DNA from: Mariprofundus sp.
Lineage (GTDB): Bacteria; Pseudomonadota; Zetaproteobacteria; Mariprofundales; Mariprofundaceae
Assembly (NCBI GenBank): GCA_030951065.1
Contig: JAUZQH010000023.1
Coordinates: 1 to 6,983 of the forward strand
DNA length: 6,983 nt
Reading direction: 5' to 3'
The translations under genes and the position numbers were made by a program. Position 1 is the first letter of the stretch, and every line of letters begins with the position of its first letter. Below the pieces are notes generated by a model that made no database searches, was not told the DNA's origin, and saw nothing but the letters and a program-made list of their open reading frames with translations. Below, piece after piece: positions 1 through 5,904 of the stretch.

Positions 1-75
1 CAACTTCAAGAGGTCTCGGAAGAAGAAGGCAAGAAAGGGGTCGCTGAATGCAAACTCATAAACTCAGAGCTGTAA
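1..75 (+). CDS. Possible 3' end of an upstream gene (frame uncertain)
   Basis: The first bases are purine-rich and stay open from the window edge in all three forward frames for a short distance. Frame 1 stops with TAA at 73-75 and reads a charged tail, QLQEVSEEEGKKG followed by VAECKLINSEL. Frame 2 stops at 59-61 and reads a very basic tail, NFKRSRKKKARKGS. Either could be the C-terminus of a protein, and nothing identifies a family. A GC-rich hairpin just after (89-113) fits the end of a transcription unit here. The stretch is too short for a functional call, and it might not be coding at all. Confidence 0.25.
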   Translation, partial: QLQEVSEEEGKKGVAECKLINSEL

Positions 76-88
76 CCCTGATCGGGTA

Positions 89-113
89 GCCGGGGGATTT
101 TACCCCCCCCGGC
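89..113 (+). terminator. GC-rich hairpin, possible terminator of the upstream unit
   Basis: GCCGGGGG at 89-96 is exactly complementary to CCCCCGGC at 106-113, leaving a nine-base loop (97-105). The 3' arm lies in a run of eight C (103-110), so the pairing could slip. The position just after the possible stop at 75 suits a terminator, but no T-run follows the stem. It would therefore be a weak or Rho-assisted one at best. Confidence 0.35.
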
Positions 114-161
114 GCGAAGATATTTGTCAAATCAAGGCCAGCACCCGTTTATCCTGTACAT

Positions 162-322
162 GTTTTCCTGGCAGGCCGGACTTCAATTTATCCGATTGGA
201 ACACTCCAACTTTTTTGATGATTAACTCATGCCCGTACTCATCCACCCTGAACACACATGCCAAGTCCGGAGTGTGGCTTCAGCCAATCCGGTGATACAA
301 TCCGGACCTGTCAGGTTAAAAC
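162..322. repeat. Long imperfect inverted repeat upstream of ackA
   Basis: The left arm (162-207) and right arm (269-322) are reverse complements of each other with small bulges, around a 61-base loop. Paired blocks are GTTTT 162-166 with AAAAC 318-322, CCTG 167-170 with CAGG 312-315, CAGG 172-175 with CCTG 307-310, CCGGA 176-180 with TCCGG 301-305, GATTGG 194-199 with CCAATC 284-289, and ACACTCC 201-207 with GGAGTGT 269-275. G171 and T311 would form a G-U pair in RNA. The right arm also carries an internal GGC/GCC mini-stem (276-285). About 30 pairs in the same order is far beyond chance. It could be a structured leader RNA, a large operator, a MITE-like insertion or two inverted copies of a dispersed repeat; the sequence alone does not decide. 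Confidence 0.7.
196..216 (+). terminator. Weak stem plus T-run, terminator-like
   Basis: TTGGA (196-200) and TCCAA (205-209) flank the loop ACAC, and a run of six T follows at 211-216 after a single C. The layout is that of an intrinsic terminator, but the stem has only five pairs, two of them G-C. It uses the same bases as the inner arms of the long inverted repeat, so the two structures exclude each other. It could help end transcription arriving from the left. Confidence 0.3.
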
Positions 323-328
323 TCAGCA

Positions 329-356
329 TTGCTGTTTCCTGTCCGGCTTATACATA
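329..356 (+). promoter_or_regulatory. Weak candidate sigma-70 promoter for ackA-pta
   Basis: TTGCTG at 329-334 and TACATA at 351-356 are 16 bases apart; each matches only about half of the consensus hexamer. An alternative -10 is TATACA at 349-354, but that leaves a spacer of 14, which is too short. Position, just after the inverted repeat and about 30 bases before ackA, is the main argument. Regard this as a guess. Confidence 0.2.
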
Positions 357-387
357 GGTCGTTACTGTTTCTCGAGGTTCAAATTCA

Positions 388-1581
388 ATGATTCTGATCA
401 TCAATAGCGGCAGTTCATCGATAAAGATGGCACTGATCGACAAGTTATCGGAAGCATTGCTGGCCGAAGGCAGGGCCGAGCGACTGGGTGATGTGCAAGC
501 GCGACTAAGCTGGACCATCACAGATCAGGTGCATGACATGGATCTGCAGGGCGCCCGACATGAAGCGGCCATGCTGCAGATGCTCAGTGTCCTTTTTTGT
601 CACATAGAAAAAACCGGCATTGTTGCCGTTGGTCATCGGGTTGTGCATGGTGGTGAACGCTTCGTTGCACCAACCCTGCTGGATGATGCCGTTATTGCAG
701 AGATCCAGTCGCTGTCGCATCTGGCACCGCTGCATAATCCGGCAAACCTGCTTGGCATCCATGCAGCGATCAAGCATATGCCGGAGATTCCGCATATCGC
801 CGTTTTTGATACGGCCTTTCATCATGCCATGCCGCTTTGTGCCAGTCTGTATGCCGTGCCTTACCGGTGGTATGGCGAATATGGTGTGCGTCGCTACGGC
901 TTTCATGGCACCAGCCATCACTATGTCGGCCAACAGGCGGCCCTGATCCTTGATCGCCAGTTCAGTGATTGTCGCTTATTAACCGTGCATTTGGGTAATG
1001 GTTGCAGTGCCACGGCAATTGTCGATGGCATTAGCGTGGATACAACGATGGGCATGACTCCGCTGGAAGGGCTGATGATGGGCACACGCAGCGGCGATGT
1101 GGATCCAGGCCTGCATGATTTTATCGCCCGAGTGAGCGGTAAAACACTGGCGGAAATAACCGATGTGTTAAACCGTGAATCAGGGCTTTTGGGCGTGTCC
1201 GGACGCAGTAATGATATGCGCGAACTACTGGCGGCTGCAGATGATGGTGATGAACGGGCAGTGTTGGCGGTTGATATTTTTTGTTATCGGTTGGCAAAAT
1301 CACTGGCCGGGCTTGCTGTGGCACTGGGGCGTGTTGATGCCATTGTGTTTACCGGCGGCATTGGCGAAAATGCCAGCGTGGTTCGAGCCAAAACGATAGA
1401 ACTGCTGGAAATGCTTGGCGCGCAGCTGGATACGGTGCGCAATCAGCGACATGGCCAGGATTCGAATGGTTTTATCAGTCCATGCGGGGCAAGCCTGCCT
1501 GTACTGGTTGTGGCAACGAATGAGGAAAAAATGATTGCCCGCTATGTCAGCGCAATCGTCAATGCGCAGGAGAATATCTGA
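388..1581 (+). CDS. ackA: Acetate kinase
   Basis: AckA interconverts acetyl phosphate + ADP with acetate + ATP in the cytoplasm, the ATP-forming step of acetate overflow or fermentation and, in reverse, acetate activation. The 397-residue length is normal for the family. Hallmarks are present: the N-terminal NSGSSSIK phosphate-binding motif (6-13), HRVVHGGERF (83-92, with Arg84), FDTAFH (Asp141), RYGFHGTSHH (His173), HLGNGCS, GTRSGD (Arg234), TGGIGENA, and TNEEKMIAR near the C-terminus (Glu379). The Arg84, Asp141, His173 and Arg234 positions line up, with a constant offset of seven, with the catalytic residues Arg91, Asp148, His180 and Arg241 of the Methanosarcina enzyme. The ATG at 388 has a GAGG Shine-Dalgarno at 374-377 and puts the N-terminal motif at its usual distance. 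Its stop TGA shares an A with the pta start codon, so the pair is an operon and probably translationally coupled. Confidence 0.97.
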   Translation: MILIINSGSSSIKMALIDKLSEALLAEGRAERLGDVQARLSWTITDQVHDMDLQGARHEAAMLQMLSVLFCHIEKTGIVAVGHRVVHGGERFVAPTLLDDAVIAEIQSLSHLAPLHNPANLLGIHAAIKHMPEIPHIAVFDTAFHHAMPLCASLYAVPYRWYGEYGVRRYGFHGTSHHYVGQQAALILDRQFSDCRLLTVHLGNGCSATAIVDGISVDTTMGMTPLEGLMMGTRSGDVDPGLHDFIARVSGKTLAEITDVLNRESGLLGVSGRSNDMRELLAAADDGDERAVLAVDIFCYRLAKSLAGLAVALGRVDAIVFTGGIGENASVVRAKTIELLEMLGAQLDTVRNQRHGQDSNGFISPCGASLPVLVVATNEEKMIARYVSAIVNAQENI

Positions 1582-3704
1582 TGAGCCATACGTTTTTACT
1601 TGTATCGACTGGTGCCGGGGCTGGCTTAACCACGGTCGCTCTGGGACTGGTTCGGGCGCTGGACCGCATGGGTATCCGTACCGGCTTTTATAAACCGATT
1701 GCCCAGTTGCGTGATGGTGATTTTGGTCCCGAGCGTTCCACCCAGTTGATTGAGCATATGAGCAATATTACCGCCCCGCAGCCGATCAGCCTGCACCGGG
1801 CGACCACATTGCTGGGTAGTGATCAGGAAGGTTTACTGATGGAGGAGGTGATCGCCCTCTACCAGCAGAGTATGCAGCATGCAGATGTGGTTATTGTTGA
1901 GGGACTGGTGGCCGATGGTCATGCCGGTTACGCCACACGCCTGAATGCTGCGGTGGCACGCGCACTCGATGCCGAGGTGCTTCTGGTTGGCAAGCCGGAA
2001 TCCAATCTGGAAGAATATATTGATATTGCCGCGCGTGCCTTTGCTGATGATAATGGTACGGCCTTGATTGGTATTATCCTTAATAAGGTAGGCGCCTGCG
2101 GCGACGGGCAGGCGGCACTGCAAGCAGATGAATTGCAATCTGGTGCAGGCGATGATGCGCTGTTGATGCGCAAATCATCGCCTGCTGAATTCCCCGATAT
2201 GACCGGTAAACCGTTTCATTTTATCGGCGCTATCCCGTGGCAGAGCGCGCTAATTGCACCGCGTATGCTGGATGTAGCCACTTATCTCGGGGCCGAGGTT
2301 GTTTTTGCCGGCAAGCTGGCCTGGCGGCGAGTGCAACGTATTGAAGTGTGCGCACGCACGGTAGCCAATACACTCAGTGTTTATCACCCCCATACCCTGC
2401 TTATTTTTCCGGGTGATCGTGATGATGTGTTTATTGCAGCCTGTATGTCGGCGATGAATGGCGTGCCGCTTGCCGGGGTTCTGCTGACCGGTGGCATGCA
2501 GCCTCATCCGCGTGTGATGGAACTTTGTGCACAGGCGATACAGACAGGGTTGCCCGTGCTGATTGTTGAGAGCAGTTCATACCAGACAGCAGCTAAACTG
2601 GCCAATATGCCAGCGGAAGTGGCGGTTGATGATTATACCCTGATTGATCGGGCTATGGATCATGTGGCGAATCACCTGGATGCAGACTGGCTTAAAGCAC
2701 GTTGTGCGATCGAACGTCAACCGCGCTTGTCTCCTGCGGCATTCCGTTATCAGTTAATCCAGCAGGCCAGCAAGGTCAGGCGGCGCATTGTGCTTCCAGA
2801 GGGTGAAGAACCACGCACTGTCATGGCGGCACATCAGTGCCAGCAACGACATATCGCCCACTGTATTCTTCTCGGCAATCCGGTGAAAATTCATCAGGTT
2901 GCTACTGCACAGGGTATTGTACTGGATGACGGTATCAGCATTATTGATCCGGCAGATATACGGCAGCGTTATGTTGAACCGATGGTGGCCTTGCGACAGC
3001 ACAAAGGCATGACCAGCGAAATAGCCGAGGATCAGCTGCAGACGCGTATTGTCCTGGCTACCATGATGCTGGCAGTGGGTGAGGTCGATGGCCTTGTTGC
3101 CGGTGCTTTGCATTCGACAGCCAATACCGTGCGACCGGCCTTCCAGTTAATCGGCACCAGTGCATCCGCCGAGCTGGTTTCGTCCATCTTCTTTATGTGC
3201 CTGCCCGATCAGGTGGTGGTGTATGGTGATTGTGCGATTAATCCCGATCCGGATGCCAGTCAGTTGGCCGATATTGCCATCCAGAGCGCGGATTCAGCCC
3301 ATCGTTTCGGTCTGGAACCGAGGGTGGCGATGATTAGCTACAGCACCGGTGAATCGGGGGCAGGGCTGGATGTCGATAAGGTCCGGCAGGCCACTGCCAT
3401 CGTACGCCAGCGTCGGCCGGACATACTCGTTGACGGACCGTTGCAATATGATGCTGCCGCTATTGCTTCTGTTGGCAAAAGCAAAGCACCGAACAGTCAG
3501 GTGGCGGGCAAGGCCAATGTGTTTATATTTCCCGATCTGAATACTGGCAATACCACCTACAAGGCGGTGCAACGCAGTGCTCATGTGGTCAGTATCGGGC
3601 CAATGTTGCAGGGCTTGAATAAGCCGGTAAATGATTTGTCGCGCGGTGCGACTGTTGAAGACATTGTCTATACCGTGGCACTGACTGCTATTCAGGCGGG
3701 TTAA
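1581..3704 (+). CDS. pta: Phosphate acetyltransferase, long three-domain form
   Basis: Pta interconverts acetyl-CoA + phosphate with acetyl phosphate + CoA and is the metabolic partner of AckA. The protein has 707 residues, close to E. coli Pta (714). Residues 1 to about 205 form the dethiobiotin-synthetase-like P-loop-fold domain (STGAGAGLTT, FYKPIAQ); the Walker lysine is lacking, as in other long Ptas. Residues about 211-330 are the DRTGG domain (PGDRDDVFIAACMSAMNGV, LLTGG). From about residue 386 to the end lies the catalytic PTA/PTB domain, with IVLPEGEEPRT, SYSTGESGAG, VDGPLQYDAA (617-626), PDLNTGNTTYKAVQ (from 651) and GPMLQGLNKPVNDLSRGA. The catalytic part looks intact. The start ATG at 1581 overlaps the ackA stop and is preceded by AGGAGA at 1568-1573. 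In E. coli-type long enzymes the N-terminal regions carry allosteric regulation; that role is inferred here. Confidence 0.97.
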   Translation: MSHTFLLVSTGAGAGLTTVALGLVRALDRMGIRTGFYKPIAQLRDGDFGPERSTQLIEHMSNITAPQPISLHRATTLLGSDQEGLLMEEVIALYQQSMQHADVVIVEGLVADGHAGYATRLNAAVARALDAEVLLVGKPESNLEEYIDIAARAFADDNGTALIGIILNKVGACGDGQAALQADELQSGAGDDALLMRKSSPAEFPDMTGKPFHFIGAIPWQSALIAPRMLDVATYLGAEVVFAGKLAWRRVQRIEVCARTVANTLSVYHPHTLLIFPGDRDDVFIAACMSAMNGVPLAGVLLTGGMQPHPRVMELCAQAIQTGLPVLIVESSSYQTAAKLANMPAEVAVDDYTLIDRAMDHVANHLDADWLKARCAIERQPRLSPAAFRYQLIQQASKVRRRIVLPEGEEPRTVMAAHQCQQRHIAHCILLGNPVKIHQVATAQGIVLDDGISIIDPADIRQRYVEPMVALRQHKGMTSEIAEDQLQTRIVLATMMLAVGEVDGLVAGALHSTANTVRPAFQLIGTSASAELVSSIFFMCLPDQVVVYGDCAINPDPDASQLADIAIQSADSAHRFGLEPRVAMISYSTGESGAGLDVDKVRQATAIVRQRRPDILVDGPLQYDAAAIASVGKSKAPNSQVAGKANVFIFPDLNTGNTTYKAVQRSAHVVSIGPMLQGLNKPVNDLSRGATVEDIVYTVALTAIQAG

Positions 3705-3712
3705 CCCAGATT

Positions 3713-4030
3713 TTAATTCCGGTGACACATAGCAGGGGTTTCCGCTGCGCTACCGCCCCGCATACAAACCGTTAGCGCCACATCAAAACCCACAACATGT
3801 ACATTAAGCTGCACACAATACATTGTAATCCCTGCATGTTGTCCTATAAATTGATCGACGACACATAATGGAACCCCTTTTGCATGAATTGGAAAGCCAG
3901 CGTCATTAATCAAGAAAGTCTGGAGGTTTTTTGGTCTCGCAGGATTGATGACTCTAACCGGTTGATTTACGCAGTGAATGGCACCTGTATCAAGTGACTG
4001 TATCATTTTGAAATAAGCTGACCAGAACAT
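3713..4030 (-). CDS. Doubtful small hypothetical protein
   Basis: This frame would encode 105 residues (MFWSAYFKMIQSLDTG at the start), with an alternative ATG at its residue 9. I recognise no family, no membrane segment and no signal peptide. The middle (about residues 24-85) has mixed, protein-like composition, but the last twenty residues run through the imperfect dyad and look like translated non-coding DNA. Neither ATG has a Shine-Dalgarno sequence. It follows the permease stop by 39 bases in the same direction. It may be a remnant of a gene-cassette-like ORF or simply a chance open frame. Confidence 0.25.
   Translation of the reverse strand: MFWSAYFKMIQSLDTGAIHCVNQPVRVINPARPKNLQTFLINDAGFPIHAKGVPLCVVDQFIGQHAGITMYCVQLNVHVVGFDVALTVCMRGGSAAETPAMCHRN
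3714..3774. repeat. Imperfect dyad, weakly attC-like
   Basis: The arms are 3714-3738 and 3756-3774 around a 17-base centre. GGGG 3735-3738 pairs with CCCC 3756-3759, GC 3732-3733 with GC 3760-3761 across a bulged A, CGGT 3720-3723 with ACCG 3768-3771, and TAA 3714-3716 with TTA 3772-3774. Read on the minus strand it begins CGCTAAC and is followed at some distance by GTTAACC, which resembles the R''/R' simple sites of an integron attC with mismatches. The bulged stem is also attC-like. No integrase is present, and a degenerate terminator or chance dyad is equally possible. Confidence 0.3.
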
Positions 4031-4069
4031 AGAGAGATATGAGCTGTCGATCGTCCCTCATGCAAGTCG

Positions 4070-4990
4070 TTAATTTCGCTGCCTCGGATCGAGCCATAAT
4101 CCGAGTAAGTCTGCCAGTAAATTTGCCAGCACATAGAAAGTGGCAATAATCAGTACACAGCCCTGTACCAGCGGATAATCCCGCCGCTGAATCGCCTCAA
4201 TAGTCAACAGTCCCAGCCCCGGCCAGTCAAACACGGTTTCGGTAATCACCGCACCACCCAGCACAGCGCCCAGTTGCAGGGCAAACATGGTGATCACCGG
4301 CACAGCAGCCAGCCTCGCCGCATGCCGCCACCAGATATCACGTTCGGAGACTCCGAAAGCCCGGGCCGTGCGCACGGCATCGGAGCTCATCGCTTCCAGC
4401 CATGACGAGCGCGTCATGCGGGAAAGAATCGCCGCCAGTGCCGTTCCCAGCGTGATGGCCGGAAGCACGATCGAACCGGGCTGATCCATACCGGAGACGG
4501 GCAGCCAGCCCAAACCCACTGCAAAAACCAGCATCAGCAGAGGCCCAAGCCAGAAATTGGGAATGGAAACCCCCAGCAGGGAAAAACCCATGGCGGTCAC
4601 ATCCTGTGATTTTCCGGCATGGCGGGCAGCCCAGTATCCCAGCGGCAACGCCAGCAGCACGGCCAACAACAAGCTCGTGCATGCCAGTTTCGCAGTCGCC
4701 GGAACCCGCTCCATGATTCGCTCCAGCACAGGCCTGTGATCTACCAGACTAATCCCCCAGTCTCCCGTGCCTAAACCGGATAAATAATGTCCATATTGAT
4801 CCAGGATCGGCTGATCCAGATGCAGGGCCTGACGCAAAGCCTGGCGATCTGCCGCCATGGCTGTTTCACCCAGCAATGCATCGACCGGATCGCCGGGCAC
4901 CAGATGCAGCAAAAAAAATACCAGTGTCGCCACGCCCAGCAAGGTGGGAATGGCCTGCAATATCCTGATAAATACGATCCGCCCGAACAC
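4070..4990 (-). CDS. ABC transporter permease, DppB/OppB family
   Basis: This is an inner-membrane subunit of a peptide/nickel ABC importer, which would pair with a DppC-type permease, two ATPases and a periplasmic binding protein. It has 306 residues, normal for the family. The first membrane segment (about 8-30) runs into the family signature HLVPGDPVDALLG. Four to five more hydrophobic segments follow the periplasmic region, including one with GVSIPNFWLGPLL. The cytoplasmic EAA-type coupling loop reads RTARAFGVSERDIWWRHA and is followed by LGAVLGGAVITETVFDWPG and the usual C-terminal LDPRQRN. The start is a GTG at 4990, ten bases after a stop in the same frame, so no longer start is possible; the AGG upstream is a weak ribosome site. 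No companion transporter gene is adjacent: a doubtful ORF lies downstream and divergent ubiG upstream. Substrate (dipeptide, oligopeptide, nickel) cannot be told. Confidence 0.93.
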   Translation of the reverse strand: MFGRIVFIRILQAIPTLLGVATLVFFLLHLVPGDPVDALLGETAMAADRQALRQALHLDQPILDQYGHYLSGLGTGDWGISLVDHRPVLERIMERVPATAKLACTSLLLAVLLALPLGYWAARHAGKSQDVTAMGFSLLGVSIPNFWLGPLLMLVFAVGLGWLPVSGMDQPGSIVLPAITLGTALAAILSRMTRSSWLEAMSSDAVRTARAFGVSERDIWWRHAARLAAVPVITMFALQLGAVLGGAVITETVFDWPGLGLLTIEAIQRRDYPLVQGCVLIIATFYVLANLLADLLGLWLDPRQRN

Positions 4991-5111
4991 CCGGCCAGCC
5001 TAAAGAGATGCGGATGAATTGCATCCTGCAATGAATCAGATGTTACAAATCAGAACATATCTGTTCCACTGCATGCTTGCCTTCCCGATGTGGCACGGAC
5101 ATCCTTCATGC
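4991..5111. promoter_or_regulatory. Divergent intergenic region with two short dyads
   Basis: This 121-base region must hold the promoters of both the permease gene and ubiG if ubiG starts at 5112. Two short perfect dyads stand out: ATTGCA-TCC-TGCAAT at 5018-5032 and GAACA-TATC-TGTTC at 5053-5066. Either could be a repressor site shared by both genes. The second has GAAC and GTTC six bases apart, not the four of the classic Gram-positive LexA box. No good -35/-10 pair was found on either strand. Confidence 0.35.
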
Positions 5112-5834
5112 ATGCAAACAGAACAACATTTTGACACACAGGAAATTGCCAAGTTCGAGGCTATGGCTGAGGAGTGGTGGGATCCGTCCGGTAAATTCAA
5201 ACCGCTACATAGAATCAACCCGCTCAGACTCGATTATATTGCCCGCCAGGTAAAGCTGTCGGAAGCATCGATTCTGGATGTCGGTTGCGGTGGCGGTTTG
5301 CTGGCTGAAGGCATGGCTGCGCGCGGTGCCGCAGTCACCGGCATTGACCGCTCACCCAAAGCGCTCGGTGTAGCCCGGTTGCATAGTGAACAATCCGGCG
5401 TATCGGTCGAATATGTGGAAAATGATGCCGAAAGCTGGGCGGAAACCCATGCGCAAACATATGATGCAGTGACCTGTCTGGAGGTGCTGGAGCATGTGCC
5501 GGATGTGCCACGCACCGTTGCTGCCTGTGCTGCCATGCTTAAACCCGGTGGTCATTTCTTTTTTGCTACACTGAATCGTAACCCGGTGTCTTATATCAAA
5601 GCGATTCTGGGAGCCGAATATATCCTGGGCTGGCTGCCCAAAGGCACCCATGAATATGCCAAATTCATTAAACCGTCGGAAATGAATACCGCCTTGCGGG
5701 AGGCCGGACTGGAAATAAAAGATATCAAAGGCATGAGCTACGCCATTTTGACCGACAGCTTCTCGTTAAGCGATGACCTGTCTGTCAATTATCTCGGCTT
5801 CGCCATAAAACCTGATACGAACTCCGATACGTAA
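5112..5834 (+). CDS. ubiG: Ubiquinone biosynthesis O-methyltransferase
   Basis: UbiG carries out both SAM-dependent O-methylations of the ubiquinone ring, at the inner face of the cytoplasmic membrane. From ATG 5112 the protein has 240 residues, matching the family. The N-terminal block EIAKFEAMAEEWWDPSGKFK and PLHRINPLRLDYI is diagnostic. The class I methyltransferase core follows: motif I ILDVGCGGGLLAEGMAARG (from residue 54), the acidic GID at the end of strand 2, CLEVLEHVPD, and MLKPGGHFFFATLNRN. The segment IKAILGAEYILGWLPKGTHE and then YAKFIKPSEM matches the membrane-binding insert seen in UbiG. The frame stays open upstream to a TTG at 5019, with ATGs at 5031, 5040, 5073 and 5088, but those residues resemble nothing in the family. 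The Shine-Dalgarno signal is poor at every candidate; GGA at 5097-5099 is 12 bases from 5112. It is transcribed toward lptD and may share its transcript. Confidence 0.95.
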   Translation: MQTEQHFDTQEIAKFEAMAEEWWDPSGKFKPLHRINPLRLDYIARQVKLSEASILDVGCGGGLLAEGMAARGAAVTGIDRSPKALGVARLHSEQSGVSVEYVENDAESWAETHAQTYDAVTCLEVLEHVPDVPRTVAACAAMLKPGGHFFFATLNRNPVSYIKAILGAEYILGWLPKGTHEYAKFIKPSEMNTALREAGLEIKDIKGMSYAILTDSFSLSDDLSVNYLGFAIKPDTNSDT

Positions 5835-5904
5835 CACTTCGCGTGTCCAGGCCGGATCTGATCTTCGGTGGACGAGTTCAAATTGTAGGATAGCTTGCCT
5901 CGCC

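Larger units (their letters stand above)
76..387. other. Non-coding leader and control region of ackA-pta
   Basis: This 312-base stretch has no credible reading frame. It holds the hairpin at 89-113, a long imperfect inverted repeat (162-322), a small TTGGA/TCCAA stem followed by six T (196-216), and the ackA ribosome binding site at 374-377. I looked for an FNR/CRP-type palindrome and found only isolated half-sites, such as TTGAT at 215-219 and ATCAA at 131-135. No anaerobic regulator can be claimed. No tRNA or recognised riboswitch was seen. Confidence 0.7.
3705..4069. other. A+T-rich gap between pta and the permease
   Basis: This 365-base gap separates the convergent 3' ends of pta and the permease gene. 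Positions 3781-4080 are about 41% G+C by hand count, clearly lower than the flanking genes. It contains an imperfect dyad at 3714-3774 and one open minus-strand frame at 3713-4030 without a ribosome binding site. No strong T-tailed terminator for pta is visible; the GGGTTAACCC palindrome at the pta stop (3698-3707) is too short. The composition hints that part of it was acquired or is decayed sequence. Confidence 0.6.

Noticed and set aside
215..228. TTGAT half-site considered as an FNR box for anaerobic control of ackA-pta
   Set aside because: The second half reads AACTC instead of ATCAA, so it is no palindrome.
505..933. 142-codon minus-strand frame inside ackA
   Set aside because: It lies fully opposite a confidently identified kinase and its translation has no recognisable domain; it is a shadow of ackA.
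3294..3728. 144-codon minus-strand frame over the end of pta
   Set aside because: It is antisense to the strongly conserved catalytic end of Pta, and no family features are visible.
5053..5066. GAACA-TATC-TGTTC considered as a LexA box
   Set aside because: GAAC and GTTC are six bases apart, not four, and the neighbouring genes are not DNA-repair genes.
5091..5106. TGGCACGG, resembling a sigma-54 -24 element, before ubiG
   Set aside because: The -12 GC element is absent at the needed spacing, and it sits only about 20 bases from the likely start codon.
5845..5873. Hairpin between ubiG and lptD (GTCCA/TGGAC with inner CCG/CGG) as a ubiG terminator
   Set aside because: The stem is bulged and no T-run follows; it does not support a terminator call, and co-transcription with lptD stays possible.
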